From RPRB01 sp035501615 (GTDB lineage Bacteria; Myxococcota; Myxococcia; Myxococcales; Myxococcaceae), in the NCBI GenBank assembly GCA_035501615.1, contig DATJVY010000078.1, positions 98,960 through 162,959 on the forward strand: a DNA stretch of 64,000 nucleotides. Direction: 5' to 3'. Shown here in pieces: positions 41,807-50,051 of this stretch. The translations under genes were made by a program, and so were the position numbers. The notes below the pieces were generated by a model. It was not told the DNA's origin. It saw only the letters and a program-made list of their open reading frames with translations, and did no database searches. Within the stretch, counting starts at the first letter, position 1. The number at the start of each line of letters is the position of its first letter.

Positions 41807-41921
41807 CGCGACTGTCCGTACTGTCGCCGCTCCGCTCCGGTCCACGTCCCGCCGCCTCGCCCCGGGGTCTTGCTCCCACGACTCCCGGGGGCATCCGGTG
41901 CTAGCACCCTGGGCTGACCCC
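41807..41921. promoter_or_regulatory. Divergent promoter region mutS / ubiB-like
   Basis: A 115-bp spacer between the mutS GTG (minus) and the ubiB-like start (plus). Promoters for both genes should lie here or inside the neighbouring 5' ends. No convincing consensus or palindrome was found. Confidence 0.4.
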
Positions 41922-43616
41922 TTGAATCTCCAGGACCTCAACCGACTTCGACAGATCGCCACCATCGCGGCGCGGCACGGCTTCGCGGATCTGCTCGACC
42001 GGGCGGGCGTCTTCCGGCTCATCGGCCGGCGCGAGCAGGTGGAGCAGGCGCCGGACACCCGGGCGGCGTCGATGGCGCGTCGCTTCCGGAGGATGCTCGA
42101 GGACCTCGGGCCGACGTTCGTGAAGCTGGGTCAGGTGCTCTCGACGCGGGCGGACCTCCTGCCCGGTGAGTTCGTCGCCGAGCTCCGCCTCCTCCAGGAC
42201 TCGGTGACCCCCATTCCCCTCGAGGCGGTCCACGCGCAGATCCAGGCCGGTCTCGGACGGGCGCCGGAGGAGGCATTCGCGAGCATCGATCCGCAGCCGC
42301 TGGCCGCGGCGAGCATCGCCCAGGTCCACCGGGCCACGACTCGGGAGGGCGAGCCGGTCGTCGTGAAGGTGCAGCGTCCCGGCATCCAGGCGCAGATGGG
42401 CTCCGACCTCCAGGTGCTGCGCTCCGTGGCCCGGCTCCTCGAGGCGGTGGTGGAGGAGACCGGGATCTACTCGCCGGTGGGAATCGTCGAGGAGTTCGAC
42501 CGGGCGATCCGGGAGGAGCTGGACTTCGTGCACGAGGCGGAGAACGTCCGGGCCTTCCAGGAGACGCACCGTGCCCGGAAGGGCATCCGCGTCCCGCGGG
42601 TGTTCGACGAGCTGAGCAGCGACACGGTGCTGACCCTGGAGTACTTCGGCGGCGTGCGCCTGCTCGACGCCCAGCTGTCGGCCGAGCGACGGACGGAGCT
42701 GGCGCACACGGTGCTCGACACGGCCTTTCGCCAGCTGTTCGAGGACGGGCTCTTCCACGCCGACCCCCATCCGGGGAACTTCCTCCTCCTTCCCGACGGG
42801 GACATCGGCCTCATCGACTTCGGCCTGGTGGGCCGGCTGACGCGGCAGATGCGCGAGCAGCTGGTCATTCTGATCGTCGCGGTGGCGGTCAAGGACTCCG
42901 ACTCGGTGGCGCGGCTGCTCTACCGGATCGGCGCACCCGACGCCCGGGCGAACATCGCCGCCTTCCGGAGCGACATCGACGCGCTCCTGACCCGCCACCT
43001 CCCGCGCACGCTCGGCGAGGTCGACGCTCGCCATCTCCTCGGCGACCTCCTGGACCTGGCGGTGAAGTACCGGGTGCGGGTCCCCCGCGAGTACGCACTG
43101 CTCTCGCGCGCGTCGATCTCCATGGAGGGGATCCTCCGCCAGCTCGCCCCCGACCTGGACATCCTCGGCGTCGCCCTGCCCTATGCGAAGGAGCTGCTGA
43201 AGTCCCGCTACGAGGTGGGCGACATCCAGGGTGGGGTCCTGCGGGCGCTTCTCCGGTTCCAGGGGCTGGCCGCCGACCTGCCCACCCAGCTGTCGCAGAT
43301 CCTCCTCGACCTCGAGACCGGCCGGTTCAGCGTGCACGTCCGCTCGGCCGAGCTGGACAAGGTGAACACCAGCCTCCGGTCGGCGGCGGTGATCACCTTC
43401 CTCGGCCTGTGCGCCTGCGGGTTCATCGTGGGCGCGTTCATCAGCTTCTCGCAGGTGCGGTGGACGGTGGGACGCTATCCGGTGCTGGGGCTCTTCGGCA
43501 CCGCCGGCGCGGCGGCGCTCTTCGGCGCGGCCTTCACCTGGTACCTGTTCGGGAACCGCTTCGGGAAGATCAGCCTCCGGCGCCTGATGCCAGGCAAGGA
43601 ACGCGCGCGGCGCTGA
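41922..43616 (+). CDS. ubiB: UbiB/ABC1-family atypical kinase
   Basis: A 564-residue ABC1 (ADCK/UbiB) protein. The KxGQ motif occurs as GPTFVKLGQVLSTRADLLP, the Ala-rich loop as PLAAASIAQVHRA, the catalytic loop as LFHADPHPGNFLLLPDG, and the metal-binding DFG as LIDFGLVG. Two membrane segments are at the C-terminus (about 500-550), as in UbiB, followed by a basic tail. UbiB supports ubiquinone/menaquinone synthesis through its ATPase activity. The start is uncertain: TTG at 41922 gives the natural MNLQDLNRLRQ start, and an in-frame GTG at 41898 is possible. Confidence 0.9.
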   Translation: MNLQDLNRLRQIATIAARHGFADLLDRAGVFRLIGRREQVEQAPDTRAASMARRFRRMLEDLGPTFVKLGQVLSTRADLLPGEFVAELRLLQDSVTPIPLEAVHAQIQAGLGRAPEEAFASIDPQPLAAASIAQVHRATTREGEPVVVKVQRPGIQAQMGSDLQVLRSVARLLEAVVEETGIYSPVGIVEEFDRAIREELDFVHEAENVRAFQETHRARKGIRVPRVFDELSSDTVLTLEYFGGVRLLDAQLSAERRTELAHTVLDTAFRQLFEDGLFHADPHPGNFLLLPDGDIGLIDFGLVGRLTRQMREQLVILIVAVAVKDSDSVARLLYRIGAPDARANIAAFRSDIDALLTRHLPRTLGEVDARHLLGDLLDLAVKYRVRVPREYALLSRASISMEGILRQLAPDLDILGVALPYAKELLKSRYEVGDIQGGVLRALLRFQGLAADLPTQLSQILLDLETGRFSVHVRSAELDKVNTSLRSAAVITFLGLCACGFIVGAFISFSQVRWTVGRYPVLGLFGTAGAAALFGAAFTWYLFGNRFGKISLRRLMPGKERARR

Positions 43617-43676
43617 GGAGCCGCGATCCACGGGCTCGGACGAAATGGCCGGCCGGCTGGTGCGTGCCTTGACCGG

Positions 43677-44618
43677 ATGCACGCGCGCCCGCTCGTCCTC
43701 TTCGCCTGTCTCGCCGGAGGCATCGTCTCCGGAGCGCCGGACGCGGGCCCCGATCGGATCCGGGTCGTCGATGCGGCCGAGGGCTGCGCGGAGTTCTGGC
43801 GCCGCGCCCCGGGGGCGACTCCCGAGGAGCAAGCCCGGCTGTTCGAGACGCTCCTCCGCGCACCCCACCCCACCCTCTACACGCCGAAGGTCCTCGGGCT
43901 CCCCGAGCCGCTCTCGGCCAGCGTTCCCGAGCGGCTGAGGAAGGCCGCCCGGATGCGGCCCGACCCGGCGCGGGTGGAGGAGGTCCGGCGCACGCTCGCG
44001 GCCGACCTCGCGGACGCCGCGGTCCAGTTCCGCAGGACGTTCCCCGACCTCGCCTTTCACCGCCCGGTGACGGTGGTCTGCTCGCTCGGCTCGTTCGACG
44101 GTGGCACGCGCCAGGTCGAGGGCGCGCAGATGCTCCTCTTCGGTCCGGACGTCATCGCCGCGATCCGGCCCCGGGGCTTCAACCTCCGCCCCTTCCTCGA
44201 GCACGAGCTCTTCCACGTCCACCACGCCAATCTCCACCCCGATGCCCCGGAGACCGTCGGCCAGGACCTCTGGGAGGAGGGTCTGGCGACCTACGTGAGC
44301 GCGGCGCTCAATCCCGGCGCGACCCACGACGAGATCAGCGTCCCCGACGCGCTCATCGCGCAGGCGACGCCGCGGATCTCCGAGCTGAGCCGGCGGCTGC
44401 TCGCGCACTTGGACGATCCCGACGAGGGCCCGGTCTACAAGGAGTTCTTCCTTGGCTCGACGGAGCCGGCCGACATCCCGCCCCGGAGCGGCTACCTCGT
44501 CGGCTGGCGCATCGCCGAGGCGCTGGGGAAGACCCGCTCCCTCGCGACGCTGGCCCGGATGACGCCCGCCGAGAGCCGCATCGAGGTGGAGCGCGCGCTC
44601 CGCCGCCTCGCCGAGTGA
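43677..44618 (+). CDS. Exported putative zinc metalloprotease (HExxH)
   Basis: A 313-residue protein with a signal peptide (PLVLFACLAGGIVSG). A zinc-protease motif HELFH is at residues 176-180 within LRPFLEHELFHVHHAN. A Glu-rich segment 20 residues later (DLWEEGLATYVSAALNPG, E200/E201) is placed like the third ligand of gluzincins. The overall pattern resembles DUF2268-type or related putative Zn-proteases, though I cannot assign a named family. Substrate is unknown; secretion to the periplasm or outside is expected. It is convergent with the next gene (13 bp apart). Confidence 0.75.
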   Translation: MHARPLVLFACLAGGIVSGAPDAGPDRIRVVDAAEGCAEFWRRAPGATPEEQARLFETLLRAPHPTLYTPKVLGLPEPLSASVPERLRKAARMRPDPARVEEVRRTLAADLADAAVQFRRTFPDLAFHRPVTVVCSLGSFDGGTRQVEGAQMLLFGPDVIAAIRPRGFNLRPFLEHELFHVHHANLHPDAPETVGQDLWEEGLATYVSAALNPGATHDEISVPDALIAQATPRISELSRRLLAHLDDPDEGPVYKEFFLGSTEPADIPPRSGYLVGWRIAEALGKTRSLATLARMTPAESRIEVERALRRLAE

Positions 44619-44631
44619 GCACGTGCCCCGA

Positions 44632-45540
44632 TCAGGCCGCGCGCCCGAGGCACAGCGCGGCGAGGACTGCGAGGGGAAGGGCGACCCCGGACCAGCGCCA
44701 GGCCTCGCTCCGCCAGGCGGCGGCGGCCGACTCCTGCTCGGTGGGAAGGACGACCGGCGCCGCCCCCCCGGCGATCCCCACCAGCCGCCAGCCCCCGCCG
44801 GGATCGGCCTCCAGCTTGCCGAGCACGAGGGCCCGTGCGCCGAGCTTCCCCACCGACTCCCAGGAGAGGACCTCCACCGCGACCGGCGTCCCCGAGGCGA
44901 CCTCGCGGGCGTCCGGCTCGACGGGCACCAGCACCCTCCGGATGGAGACCGGGGTCGCCGCGCGCGCCGGCGAGAACCGGACCCGCACCCTCTCCCGCAG
45001 CCCGCGGAGCTCGAGCGGGAGGCTCACCGCCCGCTCGCGCGCCACCAGTCGGCCGGGCGCCCCGCGCGTCCCCGCCAGCCGCAGCTCGGCGTCGTAGAAG
45101 GCGCAGACCACCCCGCCAGGCGAGGTGACCTGGCCCGCGGCGCCCAGCCGTCCGTCGATCACCAGCCATTGGCCGTCTCGCTCACATCCCGGGAGGTGGA
45201 CGGCCTGGTCCACGGGACAGGGCCGGGCGAAGCGGAGCAGCTCCGCGTGTCGCCACAGCTGGCCGGCCGTCCACCCGGCGGCGACCGAACCGGCGACGGA
45301 GCCGAGACCGAGCGCCCAGCGGAGGACCCCACCCGCCGGCGTGCCGGTCGCGAGCACGAGGGCGAGAACCCCGCCGAGGAGCATCGCGGCGAGCACCGGG
45401 AGCGGGGCGATCGCGGGGGCGATGGACGGGACCTGGCGCTGGACGCCGGTTCCCCGGACGGCGAGCAGCGCCCCGGTCGCTCCCAGCCCCATGGCAGGAG
45501 CGAGCAGGGTGGCGACGTCGATTCCGGCCAGTTCGGTCAC
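44632..45540 (-). CDS. Membrane protein with GIDE-like domain
   Basis: A 302-residue protein. N-terminal membrane segments cover about residues 8-30, 40-60 and 65-90, a cytoplasmic or periplasmic domain follows, and a last membrane helix lies near residues 278-298 (WSGVALPLAVLAALCLG). The soluble part carries LVIDGRLGAAGQVTSPGGVVCAFYDAELR and later GKLGARALVLGKLEADPGGGWRL, which resembles the GIDE domain of MULAN-type E3 ligases and their bacterial and archaeal relatives, which lack the RING. That match is by eye only. The start is GTG at 45540. Function unknown. Confidence 0.7.
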   Translation of the reverse strand: MTELAGIDVATLLAPAMGLGATGALLAVRGTGVQRQVPSIAPAIAPLPVLAAMLLGGVLALVLATGTPAGGVLRWALGLGSVAGSVAAGWTAGQLWRHAELLRFARPCPVDQAVHLPGCERDGQWLVIDGRLGAAGQVTSPGGVVCAFYDAELRLAGTRGAPGRLVARERAVSLPLELRGLRERVRVRFSPARAATPVSIRRVLVPVEPDAREVASGTPVAVEVLSWESVGKLGARALVLGKLEADPGGGWRLVGIAGGAAPVVLPTEQESAAAAWRSEAWRWSGVALPLAVLAALCLGRAA

Positions 45541-45614
45541 GCGGAGCAGCGACCTTCGCAACCGGCGTGCCACGGTTTCCCGGCGGAAGGACGGCCGCGC
45601 CGGGGCCGGGGCTG

Positions 45615-45642
45615 AAAAAAGCACAGGCTCCCGCGCGCCGGG
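45615..45642 (-). terminator. Possible terminator of the adenylate cyclase gene
   Basis: On the minus strand, 2 bp after the TAA at 45645, a short CCCG/CGGG stem (45630-45642) is followed by a spacer and then six T residues (A6 on the plus strand at 45615-45620). It is weak but is the only T-run after a hairpin in this part of the window. Confidence 0.35.
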
Positions 45643-45644
45643 CG

Positions 45645-47369
45645 TTACCCGGTGGTCGAGGTCGGCTCCTCGAGCCCCATCACCCGGAAGGTTTGAACCG
45701 CCCGCTCCTTGCCCCTCACGTGGGCGAGCGGCATCGCCTCGACGTGGAACCCGGGGCCGGCCTTGGAGACGGTGGTGTCGGCCGCGAGCACCTCGTTCCC
45801 CTTCGCCACGCCGCAGAGGCGGGACGCGGTGTTCACGCAGTCGCCGATGGCGGTGAACTCGTGGCGATCGGCCGAGCCCATGTACCCGACGACCGCCTGC
45901 CCGGTGTTCACGCCGATGCCGATCTCGATGCGCTTCTGCCCGTTCGCCTCGCGGGCCTCGTTGAGCGCCTCGACCGCGGTCTGCATCTCCAGCGCGGCGC
46001 GCAGGGCGCGGGCGGCGTCGTCCTCGTGCGGCGACGGCGGGCCCCACACCGCCATCACGCAATCGCCGATGAACTTGTCCAGGTTCCCCTCGTGACGGAA
46101 CACCACCTCGGCCATGGCGGAGAAGAAGGCGTTCAGCATCGACACCGTCTCCTGGGGGCTCTCCCCCTCGGCGATGGACGTGAAGCCGCGGATGTCGGCG
46201 AAGAGGATGCTCACCTCGGCCAGGCGGCCCTGCCGCAGGAGCTCGACCTGGCCCTTCACGACCAGCTCCGCCACCGCCGGCGAGAGGAACCGGGAGAGCT
46301 CGGCCCGGGTCACCGCCTCGGTCTCGATCTTGCGGGCCAGGTCCGCGTTCTCGAGGGCGATCGCCGCCTGGGAGGAGATGCCGGAGAGGATCTTGAGGTC
46401 CTTCTCACTGAAGGCGTTGGTCCGCTCGCGGGTGTCGAGGAAGAGCACGCCCTTGAGCTCGCCCTTGGCGAGGAGCGGCACGGCCATCGCGCTCCGGATG
46501 CCCTGGGCGACGATGCTCTCGCTCCCGCTGAAGCGGCTGTCGAGGATCGCGTCGGCGGTGAGGACCGCCTGGCGCGTCTCGAGCACCCGCTTGAGCACGG
46601 TGTCGGAGAGGACGACCTCCTCGTCGCTGCCGCTCCGGTGCTTGACCGCCTGGGCCACGAGTTCGCCCTGCTCGTTGACGAGGAAGAGCACTCCGTGGTC
46701 GGCGGCGAGGAGCTGGAAGCTCACTGCGAGGATCTTGTCGAGGAGGCTCTTCTGGTCGCGCTCGAGGCCGACCTGGCGGTGGAACTCGTGCGCGATGCGC
46801 AGCTTCTCGTAGTCCTGCCGGAGCGCGGCGGCGTCCTTCAGCTGGTCGGCGGGCCGGAACTCGGTCTCCTCGACCGTCGGCTGGTCCAGCTGGGCCAGGA
46901 AGGCGGGGGCGGCCTGCGCCGAGGCGAGAACCGTGACGCCGGGGCTCCCGGTGCTGGTGAGCACGTCGCCCGTGTGGAAGACGAGGCGGCTGTTCCCCAG
47001 GGCGATCTCGTCGCCGTCCTTGAGCCGGAGATCGCGGATCCGGCGCCCGTTGACGTAGGTGCCGTTGGAGCTGCCCAGGTCCTTGATGACGAAGCCGGTG
47101 CCCACCTTCTCGATCGCCGCGTGCTCTTTGGAGACCTCGCGGTCGGCCAGCCGGAGGGTATTGGCCGGATGGCGTCCGAGCGTGGTCCGCGGACCGAGGG
47201 GAAACTCGCTCAGCTTCCCGTCCAGGAGTCGCCCGGTGAGGTAGGGGCCGCGGGGGCTGGTGCGCACCGAGGGGACGACGCTCGAGGACAGCGATTCGCC
47301 GCACCCCGGGCAGCGCGGCGGGTTGGGCTGCGCGAGCGGCGTCTTACAGCGTGGGCAGGCGCTCAGCAT
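45645..47369 (-). CDS. FHA-GAF adenylate cyclase (class III)
   Basis: A 574-residue protein. It starts with a zinc ribbon (CPRCKTPL ... CPGC, residues 5-22). An FHA domain follows at about 62-125 with GRHPANTLRLADREVSKEHA and GSSNGTYVNGRRI. A GAF domain covers about 175-330. The C-terminal class III nucleotide cyclase domain (about 385-555) has VSILFADIRGFTSIAEG, with the metal-binding Asp, and LDKFIGDCVMAVWG. It should make cAMP from ATP, with input through phospho-Thr binding (FHA) and a small ligand (GAF). The ATG at 47369 gives the zinc-ribbon start. It is divergent from truD with only 34 bp between start codons. Confidence 0.93.
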   Translation of the reverse strand: MLSACPRCKTPLAQPNPPRCPGCGESLSSSVVPSVRTSPRGPYLTGRLLDGKLSEFPLGPRTTLGRHPANTLRLADREVSKEHAAIEKVGTGFVIKDLGSSNGTYVNGRRIRDLRLKDGDEIALGNSRLVFHTGDVLTSTGSPGVTVLASAQAAPAFLAQLDQPTVEETEFRPADQLKDAAALRQDYEKLRIAHEFHRQVGLERDQKSLLDKILAVSFQLLAADHGVLFLVNEQGELVAQAVKHRSGSDEEVVLSDTVLKRVLETRQAVLTADAILDSRFSGSESIVAQGIRSAMAVPLLAKGELKGVLFLDTRERTNAFSEKDLKILSGISSQAAIALENADLARKIETEAVTRAELSRFLSPAVAELVVKGQVELLRQGRLAEVSILFADIRGFTSIAEGESPQETVSMLNAFFSAMAEVVFRHEGNLDKFIGDCVMAVWGPPSPHEDDAARALRAALEMQTAVEALNEAREANGQKRIEIGIGVNTGQAVVGYMGSADRHEFTAIGDCVNTASRLCGVAKGNEVLAADTTVSKAGPGFHVEAMPLAHVRGKERAVQTFRVMGLEEPTSTTG

Positions 47370-47403
47370 CGGACCGTCGGCCGATGTTACAAGGCTTTCC
47401 CCC

Positions 47404-48825
47404 GTGCGCATCAAGCAGCGACCTGAGGACTTCAGCGTCCGGGAGTCCTACCGCTTCGACCAGGTCCCCGAGGGGCGGTACCGGGTCTACCTCATGGACA
47501 AGCAGAAGCTCTCCACCTTCGAGGCGGTGGAGCGCATCCAGGCGCGGTTCGGGCTGCGCCCCGGGGCCATCACCTCCTGCGGTCTGAAGGACAAGCAGGG
47601 GCGCACCGAGCAGCTCATCGCGGTGGACGGTGCCGAGGTGGATTTCCAGGAGCCGAATCTGCGCCTCAAGCCGCTGGGGCGCACAGGTCGGCCCCTGTCG
47701 GCCGAGAACACCACCTCCAACCGCTTCAGCGTCACGGTCCGCGCCCTGACCGACGAGGACCTCGCCGAGCTGCCCCGGGCTGCCGCGGAGGTGAACCGCC
47801 TCGGGGTCGTGAACTACTTCGACAGCCAGCGCTTCGGCTCGCTGAAGCACGGCCAGGGCTTCATCGCCAAGGACCTGATCCGGGGGGACTTCGAGGCCGC
47901 GCTGCGCAACTACCTCGCCAAGCCCTCCCCGCTCGATCGCTCGGACGATGCGCGGGTCAAGGAGTTCTGGCGCCGGAACTGGGGCGACTGGACGCGCCGC
48001 GTCCCCTACGAGGCGGGCCACCGGTACGACCGGGTGCTGCGCTCGCTCCGGGAGAAGCCCGAGGACTACCTCCGGGCGTTCCTGCAGGTCGACGCCGCCT
48101 ACCGGGCGCTCCTCCTCTTCACCTACCAGAGCTGGCTGTGGAACGAGGGGGTGCGGCGGCTGCTCCAGCTGAGCCTCCCGCGCTCGGCGCTCTTCCCGCT
48201 CCGGTACCAGGCCGGGACCCTCCTCCTCCACCGGGATGCCGACCCCGAGACGTTGCGCTGGCTCCGGGCGCTCACCTTCCCGCTCCTTGCGCCGGACGCT
48301 CCCCTCGAGGAGCCCCGGGTGCGCGAGGCGGTGGAGTGGGTGCTGGGGAAGGAGAAGCTCCGGCTGGACCAGCTGCGCGTCGAGGGCGCCGAGCGGCTGC
48401 TCTTCTTCAAGTACGAGGAGCGCCCCGTCTTGGTGCAGCCGAGCAAGCTTGTGCTCGGACGCACGCAGCGGGACGAGCTGAACCGGGGGCACTCGAAGCT
48501 GAACGTGGCTTTCACGCTGCCCCCCGGGAGCTACGCCACCCTGGTGGTGAAGCGCCTGTTCCACCGGACCGCCCGGGAGGACACCCCCGAGGAGATCCAG
48601 GCCAGCGCCGGGGCCGGGCGCCCGGCGCAGCCCCCCGCGGCCCGACCGACCCCCCGGTCCGGGGGCCCCGTCCCCGAGCCCGAATCCGGAAAGACGAGTT
48701 CTCTGAGACCTCGCCCGGGACCTCGTCCGGCGGAGGCGGGCGGAGGGCGGATGGGCTTCCGCGCTCGCGCAAGGGCGCGAAAAGAGGCGAAGGCGGCGGC
48801 CCGGGCCCGTCAGAAGCTGCGCTAG
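47404..48825 (+). CDS. truD: tRNA pseudouridine synthase TruD
   Basis: A 473-residue TruD. The catalytic Asp63 lies in TSCGLKDKQGRTEQ, and NYFDSQRFGSLKHGQGFIAKDLI and NRGHSKLNVAFTLPPGSYATLVVKRL are further family blocks. TruD makes pseudouridine 13 in tRNA-Glu. The C-terminal 85 residues are a disordered, Pro/Arg/Ala-rich basic tail (ends RARARKEAKAAARARQKLR). The start is GTG at 47404, only 34 bp from the divergent cyclase start, leaving very little room for a leader. Confidence 0.94.
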   Translation: MRIKQRPEDFSVRESYRFDQVPEGRYRVYLMDKQKLSTFEAVERIQARFGLRPGAITSCGLKDKQGRTEQLIAVDGAEVDFQEPNLRLKPLGRTGRPLSAENTTSNRFSVTVRALTDEDLAELPRAAAEVNRLGVVNYFDSQRFGSLKHGQGFIAKDLIRGDFEAALRNYLAKPSPLDRSDDARVKEFWRRNWGDWTRRVPYEAGHRYDRVLRSLREKPEDYLRAFLQVDAAYRALLLFTYQSWLWNEGVRRLLQLSLPRSALFPLRYQAGTLLLHRDADPETLRWLRALTFPLLAPDAPLEEPRVREAVEWVLGKEKLRLDQLRVEGAERLLFFKYEERPVLVQPSKLVLGRTQRDELNRGHSKLNVAFTLPPGSYATLVVKRLFHRTAREDTPEEIQASAGAGRPAQPPAARPTPRSGGPVPEPESGKTSSLRPRPGPRPAEAGGGRMGFRARARARKEAKAAARARQKLR

Positions 48826-48828
48826 AGT

Positions 48829-48849
48829 GCCCCGCCTCCGGGACGGGGC
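48829..48849 (+). terminator. Hairpin after truD
   Basis: GCCCCG and CGGGGC with a 9-base loop, 4 bases after the truD stop. It is GC-rich without a T-tract and may end transcription before the sigma-factor operon. Confidence 0.4.
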
Positions 48850-48884
48850 CACCCCCCGCCCGGAGCTTGCCGCCAACGACGTGC

Positions 48885-48902
48885 GGGCGAGGGCAATCGC
48901 CC
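48885..48902 (+). promoter_or_regulatory. Palindrome GGGCGA-N6-TCGCCC upstream of the sigma factor
   Basis: Perfect 6-bp arms separated by 6 bases, 25 bp before the GTG of the sigma-factor gene. It could be an operator or a leader hairpin that limits translation. A GGGGAG ribosome-binding site follows. No clear ECF-type -35/-10 pair was found next to it. Confidence 0.35.
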
Positions 48903-48927
48903 AGCGAGTACGGGCGTATGGGGAGAC

Positions 48928-49551
48928 GTGACCACCCTGCTCTCCTCGTGGCTTCCATCCCCGGCGGCGCTGGGGTCGATCCTGGCCGAGCCGACGACCG
49001 AGACCGTTCCGTACCGCACCGAGGTGCGTGCCGCCCGTCGGGGCGACCGGTCCGCGTTCGAGGCCCTCGTCCGCAGCGTCCAGCGGCCGGTCTACGGCCT
49101 GTGCCTGCGGTTGCTCCGCACCGAGGCCGAGGCCGCCGAGGTCGCCCAGGAGACGTTCCTCCGCGCCTACCAGCACCTGGGCCGGTACGACGAGTCCAAG
49201 CCCTTCGACCTCTGGGTGCTGGCCATCGCCCGCAACCTCTGCCTCGACCTGCTCCGCCGCCGCTCCCGGGTGCACACCCAGGACGTCGACGAGATGCACG
49301 AGGCGCTTCCCTCCGGCCAGCGGAGCCAGGAGGAAAGTGTCATCGCCGCCGAGGAGCACCGCAGCCTCGAGACCGCGCTGGCCACGCTCGGCTCGGACGA
49401 CCGCGAGGTTCTCGCGCTCTATTACGTGCAGAAGCGCACCACGAAGGAGATCGCCCAGGTGATGGGCGTGGCGCCGGGCACCATCATGGCCCGGCTCTTC
49501 CGCGCCCGTGAGAAGCTCCGGCGACAGATGAAGACGGAGGACGCCCAGTGA
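48928..49551 (+). CDS. ECF-type RNA polymerase sigma factor
   Basis: A 207-residue ECF sigma factor. Region 2 (about 45-110) has VAQETFLRAYQHLGRYDE and FDLWVLAIARNLCLDLLRRR, and region 4 (about 145-200) has LGSDDREVLALYYVQKRTTKEIAQVMGVAPGTIMARLFRAREKL (helix-turn-helix in the second half). Region 3 is missing, as expected for ECF factors. The GTG start is followed by a 25-residue N-terminal extension. The stop overlaps the ATG of the anti-sigma gene (ATGA), so the two are made in a fixed ratio. Confidence 0.93.
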   Translation: MTTLLSSWLPSPAALGSILAEPTTETVPYRTEVRAARRGDRSAFEALVRSVQRPVYGLCLRLLRTEAEAAEVAQETFLRAYQHLGRYDESKPFDLWVLAIARNLCLDLLRRRSRVHTQDVDEMHEALPSGQRSQEESVIAAEEHRSLETALATLGSDDREVLALYYVQKRTTKEIAQVMGVAPGTIMARLFRAREKLRRQMKTEDAQ

Positions 49552-50051
49552 ACGCCTGCCCCGAGCTCGAGACCCTCCTGGTCGCCGCGGCGGAGCACGA
49601 TGCCGAGGCCCTCGCCCACCTCCGCACCTGCCCGAACTGCGCCTTCCTCGCCGAGGAGCACCGGCAGCTGGAGAAGGACCTGTTCCGCCTCGCGGATCCG
49701 CTTCCGCCCGTCGACTTCGTGCAGACCGTGATGGCCCGTCTCGCCCTGGAGCCCGCCCCGGCCCGGGTGGAGATCCGCACCGGCCTGTCCATCCTCGCCG
49801 TGACCCTGATGGGAGCCGTGCTCGCCTTCGTCGCCACCCACGGGAAGATCGGCCTGCTCGGCACGCGCGCCGCCTCGGCCGTCGTCGCCTGGCGCAATCT
49901 CTTCTTCGGCATCTCCGAGGCGCTGGCGGCGATCTGGAGCACCGCGGCGGTGCCGATGGTCGTCACCATGGCGGGCCTGATCGTCGTCTCGACGCTCGGT
50001 CTCCGCCGTCTCGCCGCGCACCGGGTGGTGGAGGCTCGGGTCCGGCCGTGA
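49548..50051 (+). CDS. Zinc-binding anti-sigma factor
   Basis: A 167-residue membrane protein. The N-terminal anti-sigma domain has the H-x3-C-x2-C zinc motif of ZAS proteins (H24, C28, C31 in AHLRTCPNCA), with Cys4 as a possible fourth ligand. Two membrane segments follow (about 80-98, and about 130-150). There is almost no periplasmic domain, so the signal is probably received through the membrane or a partner protein. It is co-translated with the sigma factor upstream and with the STN protein downstream (GTGATG overlap), which makes that protein a likely partner. Confidence 0.88.
   Translation: MNACPELETLLVAAAEHDAEALAHLRTCPNCAFLAEEHRQLEKDLFRLADPLPPVDFVQTVMARLALEPAPARVEIRTGLSILAVTLMGAVLAFVATHGKIGLLGTRAASAVVAWRNLFFGISEALAAIWSTAAVPMVVTMAGLIVVSTLGLRRLAAHRVVEARVRP

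Noticed and set aside
38864..41917. A plus-strand open frame of about 1000 codons opposite mutS
   Set aside because: It is fully antisense to mutS, has no recognisable domain, and has the Leu/Arg/His/Gly-rich composition typical of antisense frames in GC-rich DNA.
41901..44408. A minus-strand open frame of about 835 codons opposite the ubiB-like and protease genes
   Set aside because: It is antisense to two genes with good motifs and has no family features.
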